From: Pogostemon cablin | Lineage: Eukaryota > Streptophyta > Magnoliopsida > Lamiales > Lamiaceae | NCBI GenBank assembly: GCA_023678885.1 | Contig: CM042958.1 | Coordinates: 8,550,852-8,614,851 of the forward strand | Direction: 5' to 3' | DNA: 64,000 nucleotides | In this document: positions 46,201-57,378 of the stretch, one piece after another | How the letters are laid out: every line of letters begins with the position of its first letter | Numbering within the stretch: the first letter of the stretch is position 1 | Made by a program: the position numbers and the translations under genes | The notes under the pieces: generated by a model | Databases searched by the model: none | Told to the model about the DNA's origin: nothing | The model's input: the letters and a program-made list of their open reading frames with translations, nothing else

Positions 46201-49200
46201 GTGCTCGATCTCTGTTTCCTTGTCTATGTAGCTCTTTTGACAATGGAAGGATCACTTCCCCAGATAAAAGAGCCTGAAGAGAAGGGGGTTTGTCCTGGAA
46301 AGATAAAACAATATTACAGAATAGATGGTGTTCAGGATCCAAGTACAGGCCTATTGAGGACCTTTTAAAACTTGAAAGATGCACCAACAGGAATATGAAA
46401 ATAGAGTATTTGTCTCATGCTCTCCAAGAAACACAGAATATAAGTTTGACTGCATCACAGAAATATGCATAAAGCATTAGCTGGTAGAGGTGAATTTAAA
46501 GGTGGAAGCATCACTTATTGATCTTCAATCAAAACTTCAAGATTGGAAATTGCTTTTGGCTTTAACATGTCATTGCTGCCATGAGCACCTTTAAAATACG
46601 ATGAAATCGTTTAAACCAGTTCTAACTCAAAACACACTATGAGACTAAAACTTGAAGACAGAATGCACCAAGTCTCTGCTAAATTTACATTACATGAATA
46701 TGAGAATTTTGACGGAATGTTGCATCTGTGCATTTTGAAATAATGTCTTGGCAAGGTAACAAGTTATCACATACAGCCCTTTTGGCATGAGAAGCAGGAC
46801 ATTACAGTGGCATTTCAATACAGAGGGAAAATACAAACACATTTTAAGAGTACACCAGTAAAACATTAAAACACTGACTGGGAACATACTCAAGTACTTT
46901 AAAAAGACTATGATATCAAGCCTGAATGCTAAAAAATTACCTGTTCCAATAACTCACATAGGTGCTTAAGAACACGCTTAACAATAGAAATAATTGCCAC
47001 TTCACGGACTTGATCCCAATAAGTTGATCCAATCTTCGGAGCAGTACCAGGATAAATCTCAGAAAGCATAACTTGTGCCTACTTGTCAAAATTGATCACA
47101 TAGTCAAATTTAAACCAACATCATCGTTTTTTTTTTTTCATTTTAATCATAATAGCAATTATAATTCAGAAATATCTCCCCAACCATTTCTATGCAAAAG
47201 GTAGAGTGCATATAGAATAACTGATCCCACCCACCACAATAACGCAAACTTAAAAAAACTCTAGTTTCAAAAAATTGCGTAATTAAAGTAATTTGTATAC
47301 TTGATTTAGAAGCTTCAGAGACACATTAGGTAACTTCGAACATACTGCTGCTACATCAATGCATAGAAGAATCTGCAACATGAAACAATTCAGTCAATCT
47401 CTAAAATGTAAGCAAGTGATTGAGCAACTTCACTACATAAGAAAATTTTGAAGGGCTAGGACAGTGAATAAAATAACGCTTACAGCTGCCAAAGGACCCA
47501 ACTGAGAACGCAACGACAAGAAATCCAATTCTTGCACAGAAGTCATATCAGCAGCACGAGACAGCACATCCTCCACCTAATTATCACTCAAACCAGATAC
47601 AGTATCAGGATTGAGGTGTAAAGAAAACCCTATCACAGCTTCATTAACAAAAGTTATTTGAGTTTATGCAAATATTGATGAGATACTGAGATAATCTGAA
47701 CATAAAAATCAGCAAGATAGTTCTTTACATCTGATGCTAGAACAAATGACTTGTCAGTTTATAATTTTTCACCTCCCTCATTATATCTTATTATTGGTTT
47801 TCTGATTTGTTTAGAAGAGTTATTGAGTACAGGATAGCTGCAGTCATGGTAATCTGGACTGTTTAAATAGTTCTTCAGGGGTTAGTGTTCAGGAAAAACA
47901 CAAGAGAGTTTCCTTGATATCAATAAACAAGTTTACAGATGCAACAAAACGCTAAAACCCATATATTGTCAAAACAATAAACGCTGAATATTTTAATCAT
48001 GGACTCATGCAATCTAGTATGAATGTGTAGGTAGAAGTTAAGATCATACAGAAGCTTTTCTAAAGGCAGCATCCACCCATTCGGTCAATTCCAATGTTGC
48101 TTTATCCTCTGGAGGTAAGGAAAAACGAGAAATAGCTTCCTCACCGATGTCATATTTTGCCCGTTGCATGCAACTGAAACACAAACAAACACCAGCATCC
48201 AATGATGTTTGGATATACAATTAATACCACATCCACAAGTTAATAGACACGTACCCAATCAAAAATCACATTAATATATATATAACTTTTTGAAGGTACG
48301 AAATATAACAAATAGCTTCCTCTCTGATATCATATTTTTCACATTGCAATTGCATTGCATAAAACTAAAACACAAGCAAGCACCAGCCCCCAATAACTTA
48401 TTGAGCATAAAACATATCATATCAACAAGTATTTGGACATGTGCCATACAGGAAACACAGAGTGTAGGTTTAAACCACACATGCAGTTAATCTTACATGA
48501 ACTCATATGACATTCACATTCAGCACTTACAGTAACAGAGAACTACAAGCTCAATATAATAGCATTAAGGGAAGGAATAATCAAAGATACGGAACTATAT
48601 ATCTTAAATAATAGGATAACTCACAGATTAAGTAGCTTAGATGGGGCAGCTCTCAGCACTGTTAGAGCCTCCTTCCACCTCCACTGACGTTCAGATAATG
48701 GCAGGAGACGTTGTAAAATTGACAGGCGCCATTCCCAATCTTCAATTAAACGTTTTGCCTTCAACACTCGCCATTCTAGAGCTTGTTTACTTGCAGTAGA
48801 TAAATGACCATCCAAGGAACCATCAAGATCAGACATTGATAATGGTAGTTGCTGTCGCAAAATATTAAGTATTTGTCCCGTGAAGGAGACAACCATCTCA
48901 TTTCCCCCTTCATATGTTGTGACATCAGTTTGTCCCCCACCACGAGCATTAGATGACTTGAATTCTCTTTTCATTGGATCATATGATGCCAAGTCAATTT
49001 GTAGATTGTCCATGTATAAAAGTGAGAAAATAATGTTCACCATATATATCTGCATTTAAAAGATGATCCACGGACTATAAGTAATACAGGAGAAAATGAG
49101 ACTACCAGATGGACCTGCCTGCAAGAAGTTAATAATGGAACTTTGACCAGTAAGGTAGCCATAATTCAGCTAACTGACAGAGTGAAATCAAGACAATCAT

Positions 49201-52200
49201 TGACCTACAGAACTGAAACACTGGGCACAGAAAGGTTAGTGCCACTTCTATACATCCACAGAAAGATGTTAGCTATTGTGTTAACAAGTGAATGCAAAAA
49301 CGAATAACTTCGCACTACAGAATTATTTCTATATCAGAGTATCATACATGAGTATAAAAGGTGTGGGCATCCTCAAGGAAGGGTAATAAGAACATAACCA
49401 CCAATATTTCATTACCCCAGATTGGTTCAACATACGGATATCTCTTGAAAATGTTCAATCTTGAAATTGTGCTCCTGGCCTTTCCTATCTTGTTTTCCTT
49501 ATGTTTCTCAGTACTAACTAGCAATTCACACACTTGGAGAACAAAATGCTTTGTTCATCCAAGTTGCCTTAGGCCTTGTTCTTCCCATTCAGATTAGACT
49601 AAATATAGTATAGAACGACAAGAAGATAGTTCATAAATTAAAATGTAAGAGAAAACAAAGTAACGAAATGTTTCATAACAATGATGATGCAATAAATTTA
49701 CAAGAGATTGACACTGCATAAATCTTATTTATATCCAAGATAGATATTCTACTTCAAATTTTCGAAAAGAATATGAAAACCAATTGTTGGCAAGAGTTAG
49801 GAAAAAAAATCAATTCAGTTTCAGGTACTTCCCATTTAGCGGTAAGTATTCCACCTAATCCTTTCATTTGGTGCATCACTAATAAGAAAACAATTTTTTA
49901 CACACAAAAAGGGTAATATATTTCAAATTTTTTTTATTTCCTGCGAGAATTTTTAAATGAAAAAAATAGGCATGTGATGCACGCAAAGCTTAGAATACCT
50001 TGCGGGAAGTGTTACTAATGGCATCAAAATGATACTTCAGTTCTTTCAAACAGCAAAAAGCCATTTGCTGATCTACTGTGCCATCAGTGGTACTTTTTTC
50101 CATTGCTCCTAAAGCAACAACAGCAGTTTCAAGAGCATATCGAATGTGAATAAGTTCAACATCTTGCATCCTGCAAACATGTTGTGGGAAACAGATTACC
50201 CATTAAAGACAAATCTAAATAAACCATGAATCAGTCCATAATGCATGATAACACAGGCTTTGTAGCCAAAACCACCAACAGTTCAAGTATTAAAAAGGGC
50301 ACCTCTAGTTTCCAAGGATATGGAAGACATGTAACAGGTTTTTCAAAAAAAAAAAAAAACAAAAACCAATAATTGCATTGATTGGATATTCCTCTGAAAC
50401 AATTAGCTACGAAGTCATCAGAATAGTGAGTTATGGAAATTTCTGGATAAGTATACATGCGAAGATCTCATTTTAGTTGTTTTGGAACATGTAGGAGAAT
50501 CCTGTTTTAGATATAATTCAGATTGATAGAGGAGCAAGGGTCTCATAGCAGAATTCAAAAGCCCAAAGGACATGTAACAACCTGGAAAATATAACAAGTT
50601 TAATGTGAACTTAAGTACACACCTCTTCCAAGCTTCTGGAGTCGAAGTAATAGGCTGCATGCTGAGGAGTTCAATCGCATCTTGAAATTTTATGTGAGGA
50701 ACTAAATCGAATATGACCTACCGAAAGAACAAGAGAAAATTATATAATACCATAAATAAAAAATGATGAAAATTCAAAAAGTAACTTGCGATAATTCATT
50801 ATATAATAACTGAACATAACCAACACTCTCAAAAGATACCCAGTTGAGTGTGCCTATATGTCTTCAGCATACAGTTTTGGACCTTACCCGAAGAGGACTC
50901 TGGACTGATAATCTTTCAAGTACAAAATTTTCCACAAATGGATCAATTTCAGCATCATCGTTTCTACATTCTAATAAACTTTTTCCAAATAATAGTAGGG
51001 ATGATTTCACACTCCAAGATTGACCAGAATTGTTACAGGCAACAAACGAGGCAATGTCAAGTCGGTAGCATAGAGTATCACAAAGACTTTCTACGCAGGA
51101 TACCTGCCAACAATGAAAATATTAAGCATATTGAGTTTTTGGAATATACAGAAGAATGTAACGGATGGATTTGTGATGCCAAAAATACAGTTGACTTAAA
51201 AGTGGAAAAAGGGATTCATAATGGGTTCACTTGCGTGAATAGAGATAAGGTGGCAGCAGTACAAGAAATTCAACATACTACCTCATCTATCTTACTATAT
51301 TGAGGAGAAGACTCTTCAAATCGAAGAGCTTGAGATTTAATTGTCCATAAAGAATGCATCAGTCTCCTTCTCATTTTTGTTTTTCCAGCTAAAAGATCCC
51401 ATCCCAAGGCAGCAACCAAGGGTTGAAGTCGAGGGAATAGCATGAGAACCTAACGGGCATCACAAAAGACATTAGATGTATTAAAAATATAGGGAATCAC
51501 AGTTGATCTATTGACAGTCAAATGATAAATTACCACTAGGACCAAACAAGCACCAATAGCTTCCAATAGTGGTTCAAACTTTTTTAAATTTAAATTTGTG
51601 ACACGATTGAGAGAGAAAGAATAATGCAAAAATATATTGCAATTTGGCTATACACATGAAATGCACAAAGGACAAAAACAACTACTCCCTCCGTCCCATA
51701 GAAGTTGACACACTTTCCTTTTGGTTTGTCCCACTAAAGTTGACACATTTCCTTTTTAATACATGGACCCACACAAAAAACAATTAAACTATTCTCATGG
51801 GCCCCACATATCACCTCTAATACAACTACCCACTACACATTAAATATTATTTCTCTCACTTCACTTTACTCCACTTTACATTAAATTATTATACTCCTTA
51901 ATCTCCGTGCCCAAAAAAAATTATACCAACTTCTATGGGACGGAGGGAGTATATTATTTTTTCTTATTTGGTATTACACCGATCACCTATATAAAGTAGA
52001 CATATGCATAAGAAAAATGAGGAATTTAGAACAAAATCAAATCAATTATATAAACAAGAAGATTTGTTGTTTGGTCAAGTGGTCATGATAGATCCTTACC
52101 GCGACATGGTTGAACTTTCTGAATTACATTGATAAGGTAATTGCATAAGAGAATTAAATATTTTTTAAAGAAAAACTGGAAAAAAAATAATAATAACTAT

Positions 52201-54926
52201 AGAGGGATGAGGGAATCCCTAGAACAAACTATACAATCTAGAGAAATTCAATCTCATGCAACACCATGTCAAAAAAAATGATTTAACTACACGACTAGAG
52301 ACTCGCCAGCAACCCAAAATTCACTCTCTCACATACCACCTTCAGCGTATCTATAAAATCCTCAAGGACTCTCTCCTATTTCTTTATAGCCAACAAGACC
52401 GACATAATACTTGAAAAAATAACACCCAGTTTCATGGAAGATCAGAAATTGTTGCCTATCATTTCCATTAGGAGGGCAGTACATAAATAGGATTACCAGC
52501 AAAAAGTTTCATCTCTTCGAAATAAATTAAGATCCTGGGGAACATATTCATGGGCAAGTTCTTGGCATGGGGGAAGTGGGGCTGCATACAACATACAAGG
52601 TAGACAAAGAATCTGGGCATGGGCATTGGGTGCAGATTTTCGTTATAAGAAGCAGAAATTTTATTAATGGAGTAAAATAGGTGCAACTGGATGGGGATGT
52701 GTGTCATTTAAAAAAAACACACTGCTACCATAAACATCAGAATTTGAGGGGAAACATGCATGCACTATACGTCAAACATTCAAATAACAACCAATCAAAT
52801 GAAATTAAAAATTAAGCCATAATTCACTCAATACGTTATTGATTACCACATACTTCGCCAACAAAAGAACAGAGGACACACCTGGCATGCTTCTTCAATT
52901 TGCTCTCTCCTCACAAGAGAAAGTGCAGTATCAACTACACATTCTAGTGCATGCAATTCTCGTACACGAACATAATGATACATGTCTCTCATGCATAAAG
53001 CTATTGCGACTTTCAAAGCCCGTGGTGTCTCAGCTGAAACTGCCTCAGGTGCCAGTTGTGCAATAGACTTTTGAAGGCGCTGAAGGGGGAGAGGAATCTG
53101 GTTGCCTCCTGAAGCACTACAGGCCTCAATTTCTTGAGATGTTAAATCATCTTGGATTATCTGTTAAATCAATCATAAACTTGAGAATTCTTTCGCATTA
53201 ACAGAAAGTCTATAACTACAAAGTACAAACTCAAAAGAGAATTACAAAGAACAAATTTAGGACAAACAAGATAGGAATTAAACACATACTAACTTAATAA
53301 AAGTCTGGAAATTGGCATGTGGATGCCTTCAATATATAATATTGGGATTCAAAAGTATTTCGCATCAGAAAAATTTTCTTGGATATCCATGACGAGAACT
53401 CGGGTGTTATTGATTTGAATAGCATTCAGAAAACTTATGTACACCAATGTAAATAATTGTCTCCTTCAAACAATTACGCACCAGCTAGGCAGATAAAAAA
53501 ATAGAAGCATCAGCACAACCTGAAGCATTTGAACTAGACGGGTGCAGTGGGATGAAAGTGCTTCTGTATATACAGAGAAAACTTTATTTCGCATAGCACT
53601 TGAGGCATCTCCATAATCTTGAAGTCCTGACAACACCCTTTTAAGGAGATCTTGCAAAACCATGCTATCAAAAAATCCAAAAGAATACAAGTCAGCTATT
53701 CCAAATAACGCTTCTCTTTGCCAGGGTCTTCAATTAATGTAAGTAAATTCAGCAGCAAATGGCACAAATTTAAGAAATGATGCAGTTTTAATTTCATCTA
53801 AAGGGAATAAGAAAATCAACAAGAAGATAATTAAATAGCTTACAATCACTGAAATATTTGTCCAGACAGTAACCAACATATATAGCACCCATTAAAAACC
53901 CAAAATAAATACTAATAAAAATCATTGGCACCCATGTAGCTTAACTGTCTATCTTACACGACGATTTATGTGGGCTAGATAAAAAATACTACCAATCAAT
54001 AGTATGATAATCTCAAAGCATTTCCAAGTCAGGTAAAATTACCATCAGCATCACAATCATGATTAAGGCGGAGAAAATAAGAAAACATACCGATACTCGG
54101 CCTCTTCAACTCCGCTGTCCAAATGAAGAAACCTAACATGAGAAACTGCTCCATCCTCATCATCAATCTCCAAGCAATGTCTAATGGCATCCAGATGTAT
54201 TGCCTGAACACACTTCTGGACCAACCTCATCAGCTCTTCCTCTTTCTCTGCGTGCCGACTCACCTTCTTCCTCAAAGCAACTGCCAAGCCCCCCGAATCT
54301 TCACTCTCCATGTGACCCACTTGCTCTCCAATATTCTCACACAACACATCAAACATATCAGAATTCTCCAAAATAGAATCCCTCAGTGTCATTAAATCGT
54401 CTTCACTCAAACCTCCTGAAACCGATTCATCTATTTCTTCCGTCCCAATCAAATCCGACCTCAAACGATTCAATCCCACCTCCGAAAGTCTTTTCAAAAC
54501 TCGCAGTCCTTCATTCTTTAAACTTCCCTCATCAATATTCTCATTTACATCCATTTTTACACCATCTTTAACAGTTTCGACAACTCTAGAACTAATTATA
54601 TGTATATACAACAAAAACTCAGAGCGCAATTTCAACATATTCGGGTCGAAGGACCATAGATTCAAAGTGGCATCAGGGAACTGAATCAATTCAATTGTAC
54701 AGAGGAAGGTAAGAATTGCAGGAGAAGGGCATGAATCTGACCAATTAACAGGGTCGGGCGTACCTAAACACCCGCCCTGTGAAATTATTGTTTGCAGAAT
54801 AGTTCGAGAAAGGTCCGGGTTACGGGCACGGAGGCTGCGCAGCGTCGCCCGGAATGGCTCAAATTGGCCCAGGAATAAATGGTTTGCTGTGACTCTAGAG
54901 AGAAGTTCGGTATCTCGGTCCTCCAT
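32458..54926 (-). CDS. ZFYVE26/spastizin-like giant protein, 2477 residues, 35 exons
   Basis: Exons: 54926-54091, 53664-53520, 53160-52882, 51449-51282, 51103-50888, 50717-50623, 50170-49999, 49049-48625, 48173-48050, 47576-47484, 47372-47301, 47078-46941, 46294-46141, 46022-45658, 45095-44632, 44550-44206, 43835-43614, 43347-43257, 42940-42653, 42547-42350, 42275-41787, 40787-40626, 40542-40213, 40137-40055, 39909-39805, 39104-38876, 38513-38154, 37119-37018, 36225-36082, 35034-34946, 34807-34725, 34631-34516, 33837-33752, 33272-33173, 32523-32458. They sum to 7434 bases with matching phases and no stop. The product is largely helical, with an acidic run ENDSDSDSESDD near residue 1300 and a Ser/basic linker near 1640-1720. 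The C-terminal DRLIDMLTSSHRKVLACVVCGRL region recalls spastizin. No FYVE zinc finger motif is seen. In animals the protein works with spatacsin in lysosome/autophagosome traffic; the plant role is inference. Confidence 0.85.
33069..33148. repeat. 40-bp perfect tandem duplication in intron 34
   Basis: Two adjacent copies of a 40-base unit containing TTTGTGGTGGAATTAAACTA, ending just before the donor region of exon 34 of the spastizin-like gene. Confidence 0.9.
35240..35980. other. Unidentified insertion-like sequence in intron 29
   Basis: This part of the 1-kb intron 29 is less AT-rich than neighbouring introns (GGCGCGGCGCCAAG near 35297, GGCAGCAGGCGGAGAC near 35480). It has broken frames on both strands. 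No terminal repeats, target duplication or domain could be recognised; a decayed retroelement is possible. Confidence 0.3.
37195..37233. repeat. (GA)n microsatellite in intron 27
   Basis: About 19 GA units followed by GGA triplets. Confidence 0.95.
37499..37849. repeat. 175-bp tandem duplication in intron 27
   Basis: Units 37499-37672 and 37673-37849 share GCCTTTGTCCTAACTCCTAA, ATATCCTTTACCCATTTT and GGCTCTTGCTT blocks; they differ by few substitutions and small indels. Confidence 0.85.
48130..48441. repeat. Remnant tandem duplication of exon 9 and its flank inside intron 8
   Basis: 48310-48441 repeats 48130-48258 at a spacing of 180 bases: AATAGCTTCCTC, GATRTCATATTTT, the GCATGCAACTG/GCATAAAACTA region and ACACAARCAAGCACCAGC. 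The first unit covers the 5' part of exon 9 and its acceptor; the second lies in intron 8 and has lost codon integrity. Confidence 0.65.
51685..51949. mobile_element. Stowaway-like MITE in intron 3 of the spastizin-like gene
   Basis: Nearly perfect termini CTCCCTCCGTCCCATAGAAG at both ends (inverted), with TA at 51683-51684 and 51950-51951. It is close to the copy at 27126-27382 and looks the youngest in the window. Confidence 0.9.
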
Positions 54927-57378
54927 GATTGGATATCCTTCTGAGATGAGTTAATATACATGTATCGTGGCTATGGAGCGGGGAGACAGAACGTGCTCAG
55001 TTGAAATATTGAAGACGATGAAGTGAAATTGCCGGAGAGGCTTTTATAGAGATATAAGTAGAATGAAGCTCCACGACGTCGTTTTAAATTTTCGGAATTA
55101 CTGTAGTCCCTCTCACCTGGAATGAAACTCCACGTCGTTTTAAATTTCCGGCATTACTTTAGTTCCCGCCCTAATAGGGATATTTTTTTATTAATTTTAT
55201 TGATTTTTAAGAATAATATGATATTTTTAGTTAGTAAATAGTATATGAGGTATGTTGTGTGTGTAAACAACTTATAATTAAAATGTACTTGAAAGATTTT
55301 TTATTGTGGTGGTGACTTTTTATTTCTTTTATAAATTAACTTTATTATGAAACAAACAAATGAAAATTGTGAATTTAATTTTATATATGAGATAATTTTA
55401 TAAATGTCTATAATACGTATATCCATATATATAATATTTTTTAAGTACAATAATTAAAGGCAAAGTTTCTTGTAAGAAGTTGTTTATGTGAGACCTATTA
55501 AATTATACTTAGTTATATAAGTAAAGTAGTTAAATTATTTTTTAATATAATAAATTATGCACTAAAATATAATTATAGAGTGTTGTATTATGATATACTA
55601 TAATCATATTCCATCAGACCTGCCCAACTATTTACATTTATTTTTTCATGGGGAAAAAAACATCTAATTGTCATTAATATTTAAAATACACCTAAACAAT
55701 AACAATACTAACATTAAATAACTTTTGTAACAATTATAACCAATTGCACCCTAAAATATCCAGAATACCCCTACCACAAACAATCTCCACCCCACTTACA
55801 TCCCTCTGCCACCGGCCACTGCCCTCGATCCCCGGTATGGTCACCGACACAATCATCGACACTCCCTGCATTTGAATCGACACTTATCGACATCCACACC
55901 GACATGGGACACTCACCGACATAGAACACATTGGGTATTATTAGTTGAATAATACAGGCATTTAAGTTCATAAAGTATATATTGATTAGTTTTGTTATAA
56001 AAATTATTTATTGTTGGTATACTTAATTTAGTTAAGTAAATTAGTATTTTTTGAATTGATCCATATAATATTTTAAGTGCCTATGGTCAAATGTGTTCAA
56101 TATACATCCAATAAATAACAAAATCAAAACAAACATTTCTTATAACAATTATAACAAATTATATTCCAAAATGTCCAAATTACCATCACTAAAATTAAAA
56201 TAGAACCCCATCCTTGCCCCAACCGCTCCTCCCCCTCATCTCCACTATCTATATTGGTTTCCACCGTCGCCCGCCTGCTGGTCGCCACCGTTTGTCCGAT
56301 TGGCCGTCGGAAGCTGCCACCGTCAGAAGTCGCCGCCTTTCGGTTGCCACCATGGGATGGGGGTGGGGTGGGGTGGGGTGGGTTTATTGAGTGGGTAGGT
56401 GAGGGGCAAAAAAGTAAAAAAAAATATAAATTGATTAAATTTGTTATATAAATAGTTTGTTGTTCGTATTGTTAATTTAATTAAATAAATAGTTACTTTT
56501 TTAATTCTCTCATATTTTAATGTATAATTAGGTAAGTATATTATTTTAATGTAAAATCGTAACATTCTCACACTTTGTGTTTGGCTTGTGAATTGTAATT
56601 TAGTTTTTTATAAATCGCATTCGCCGTGTAAAACATATGATCTCTTTTTAATTTAAGTCTTGAATTTTATATACACACTCACAGTGTAAATTATAATCCC
56701 TTTTTAATTCAAATCTTGAACCCGAAACACACGATTTTGTTGCCATTGTGATTTAGGATTCCTTGCAATATTATTATTTTATTTGCTCTTTAACTCAAAT
56801 CTTATAAATTGTCATCAAATTATTAAATAAATTTATTCAAATATAAATGTAAATTATATCCACACGTAAGAACAAAAGAAACAGAAAAACATGAGTTAAA
56901 ATACTAATTTTGATAATTCGTTTTTGAAAAATTGTTACTCTTTTTGAATTTTTTTTTGTCTAAAAGTTTGGGCATAATTATTTTTAACGATCAAGTCTGT
57001 AATTATATGTGTGATCATACAATTTTTTTATTTATTAATATTTACTTATACATGCGCTATGTATTAATTATATAATGAAACGAGGTAAAAAAAAAAGTAA
57101 AAAATTGTCAATTTTTCTAAAAATTTCATATTGGGTGTCGTTTTTTAAAAAACAAATTTAATGCATTTTTTACGATTTCTAAAAAAAGTAAAAAAAAAAA
57201 AAAGGAAAAAAAAAAAGTTTGCAGAGTGAATCAGTTTAAGCGGGAAAGTCCCAATTTCACGTTTACGCCACTGAAATTCCCCCCAAATAAACCCCATTTG
57301 TACGATCGCGGGATACTTGAAATCGAAATTTCTTGTAATTCAACCCTAAAGAAAAGAAATATTGGTGTTTCTTTTACC
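54927..57378. other. Divergent intergenic region with a pair of related AT-rich repeats
   Basis: 54927-55150 holds the leader and promoter side of the spastizin-like gene, including a repeated CTCCACG(A)CGTCGTTTTAAATT block. Two similar AT-rich units lie at about 55690-56060 and 56105-56530: both have AACAATTATAACMAATT and a YCCAAAATRTCCARA-like block, then a GC-rich core that differs, then ATATTGATTAG/ATAAATTGATTA and GTTAATTTA blocks. 57180-57378 contains A-rich tracts and the DDR4 leader. No gene is supported. Confidence 0.5.

Noticed and set aside
50848..51303. 151-codon plus-strand ORF
   Set aside because: Antisense to exons 4-5 of the spastizin-like gene.
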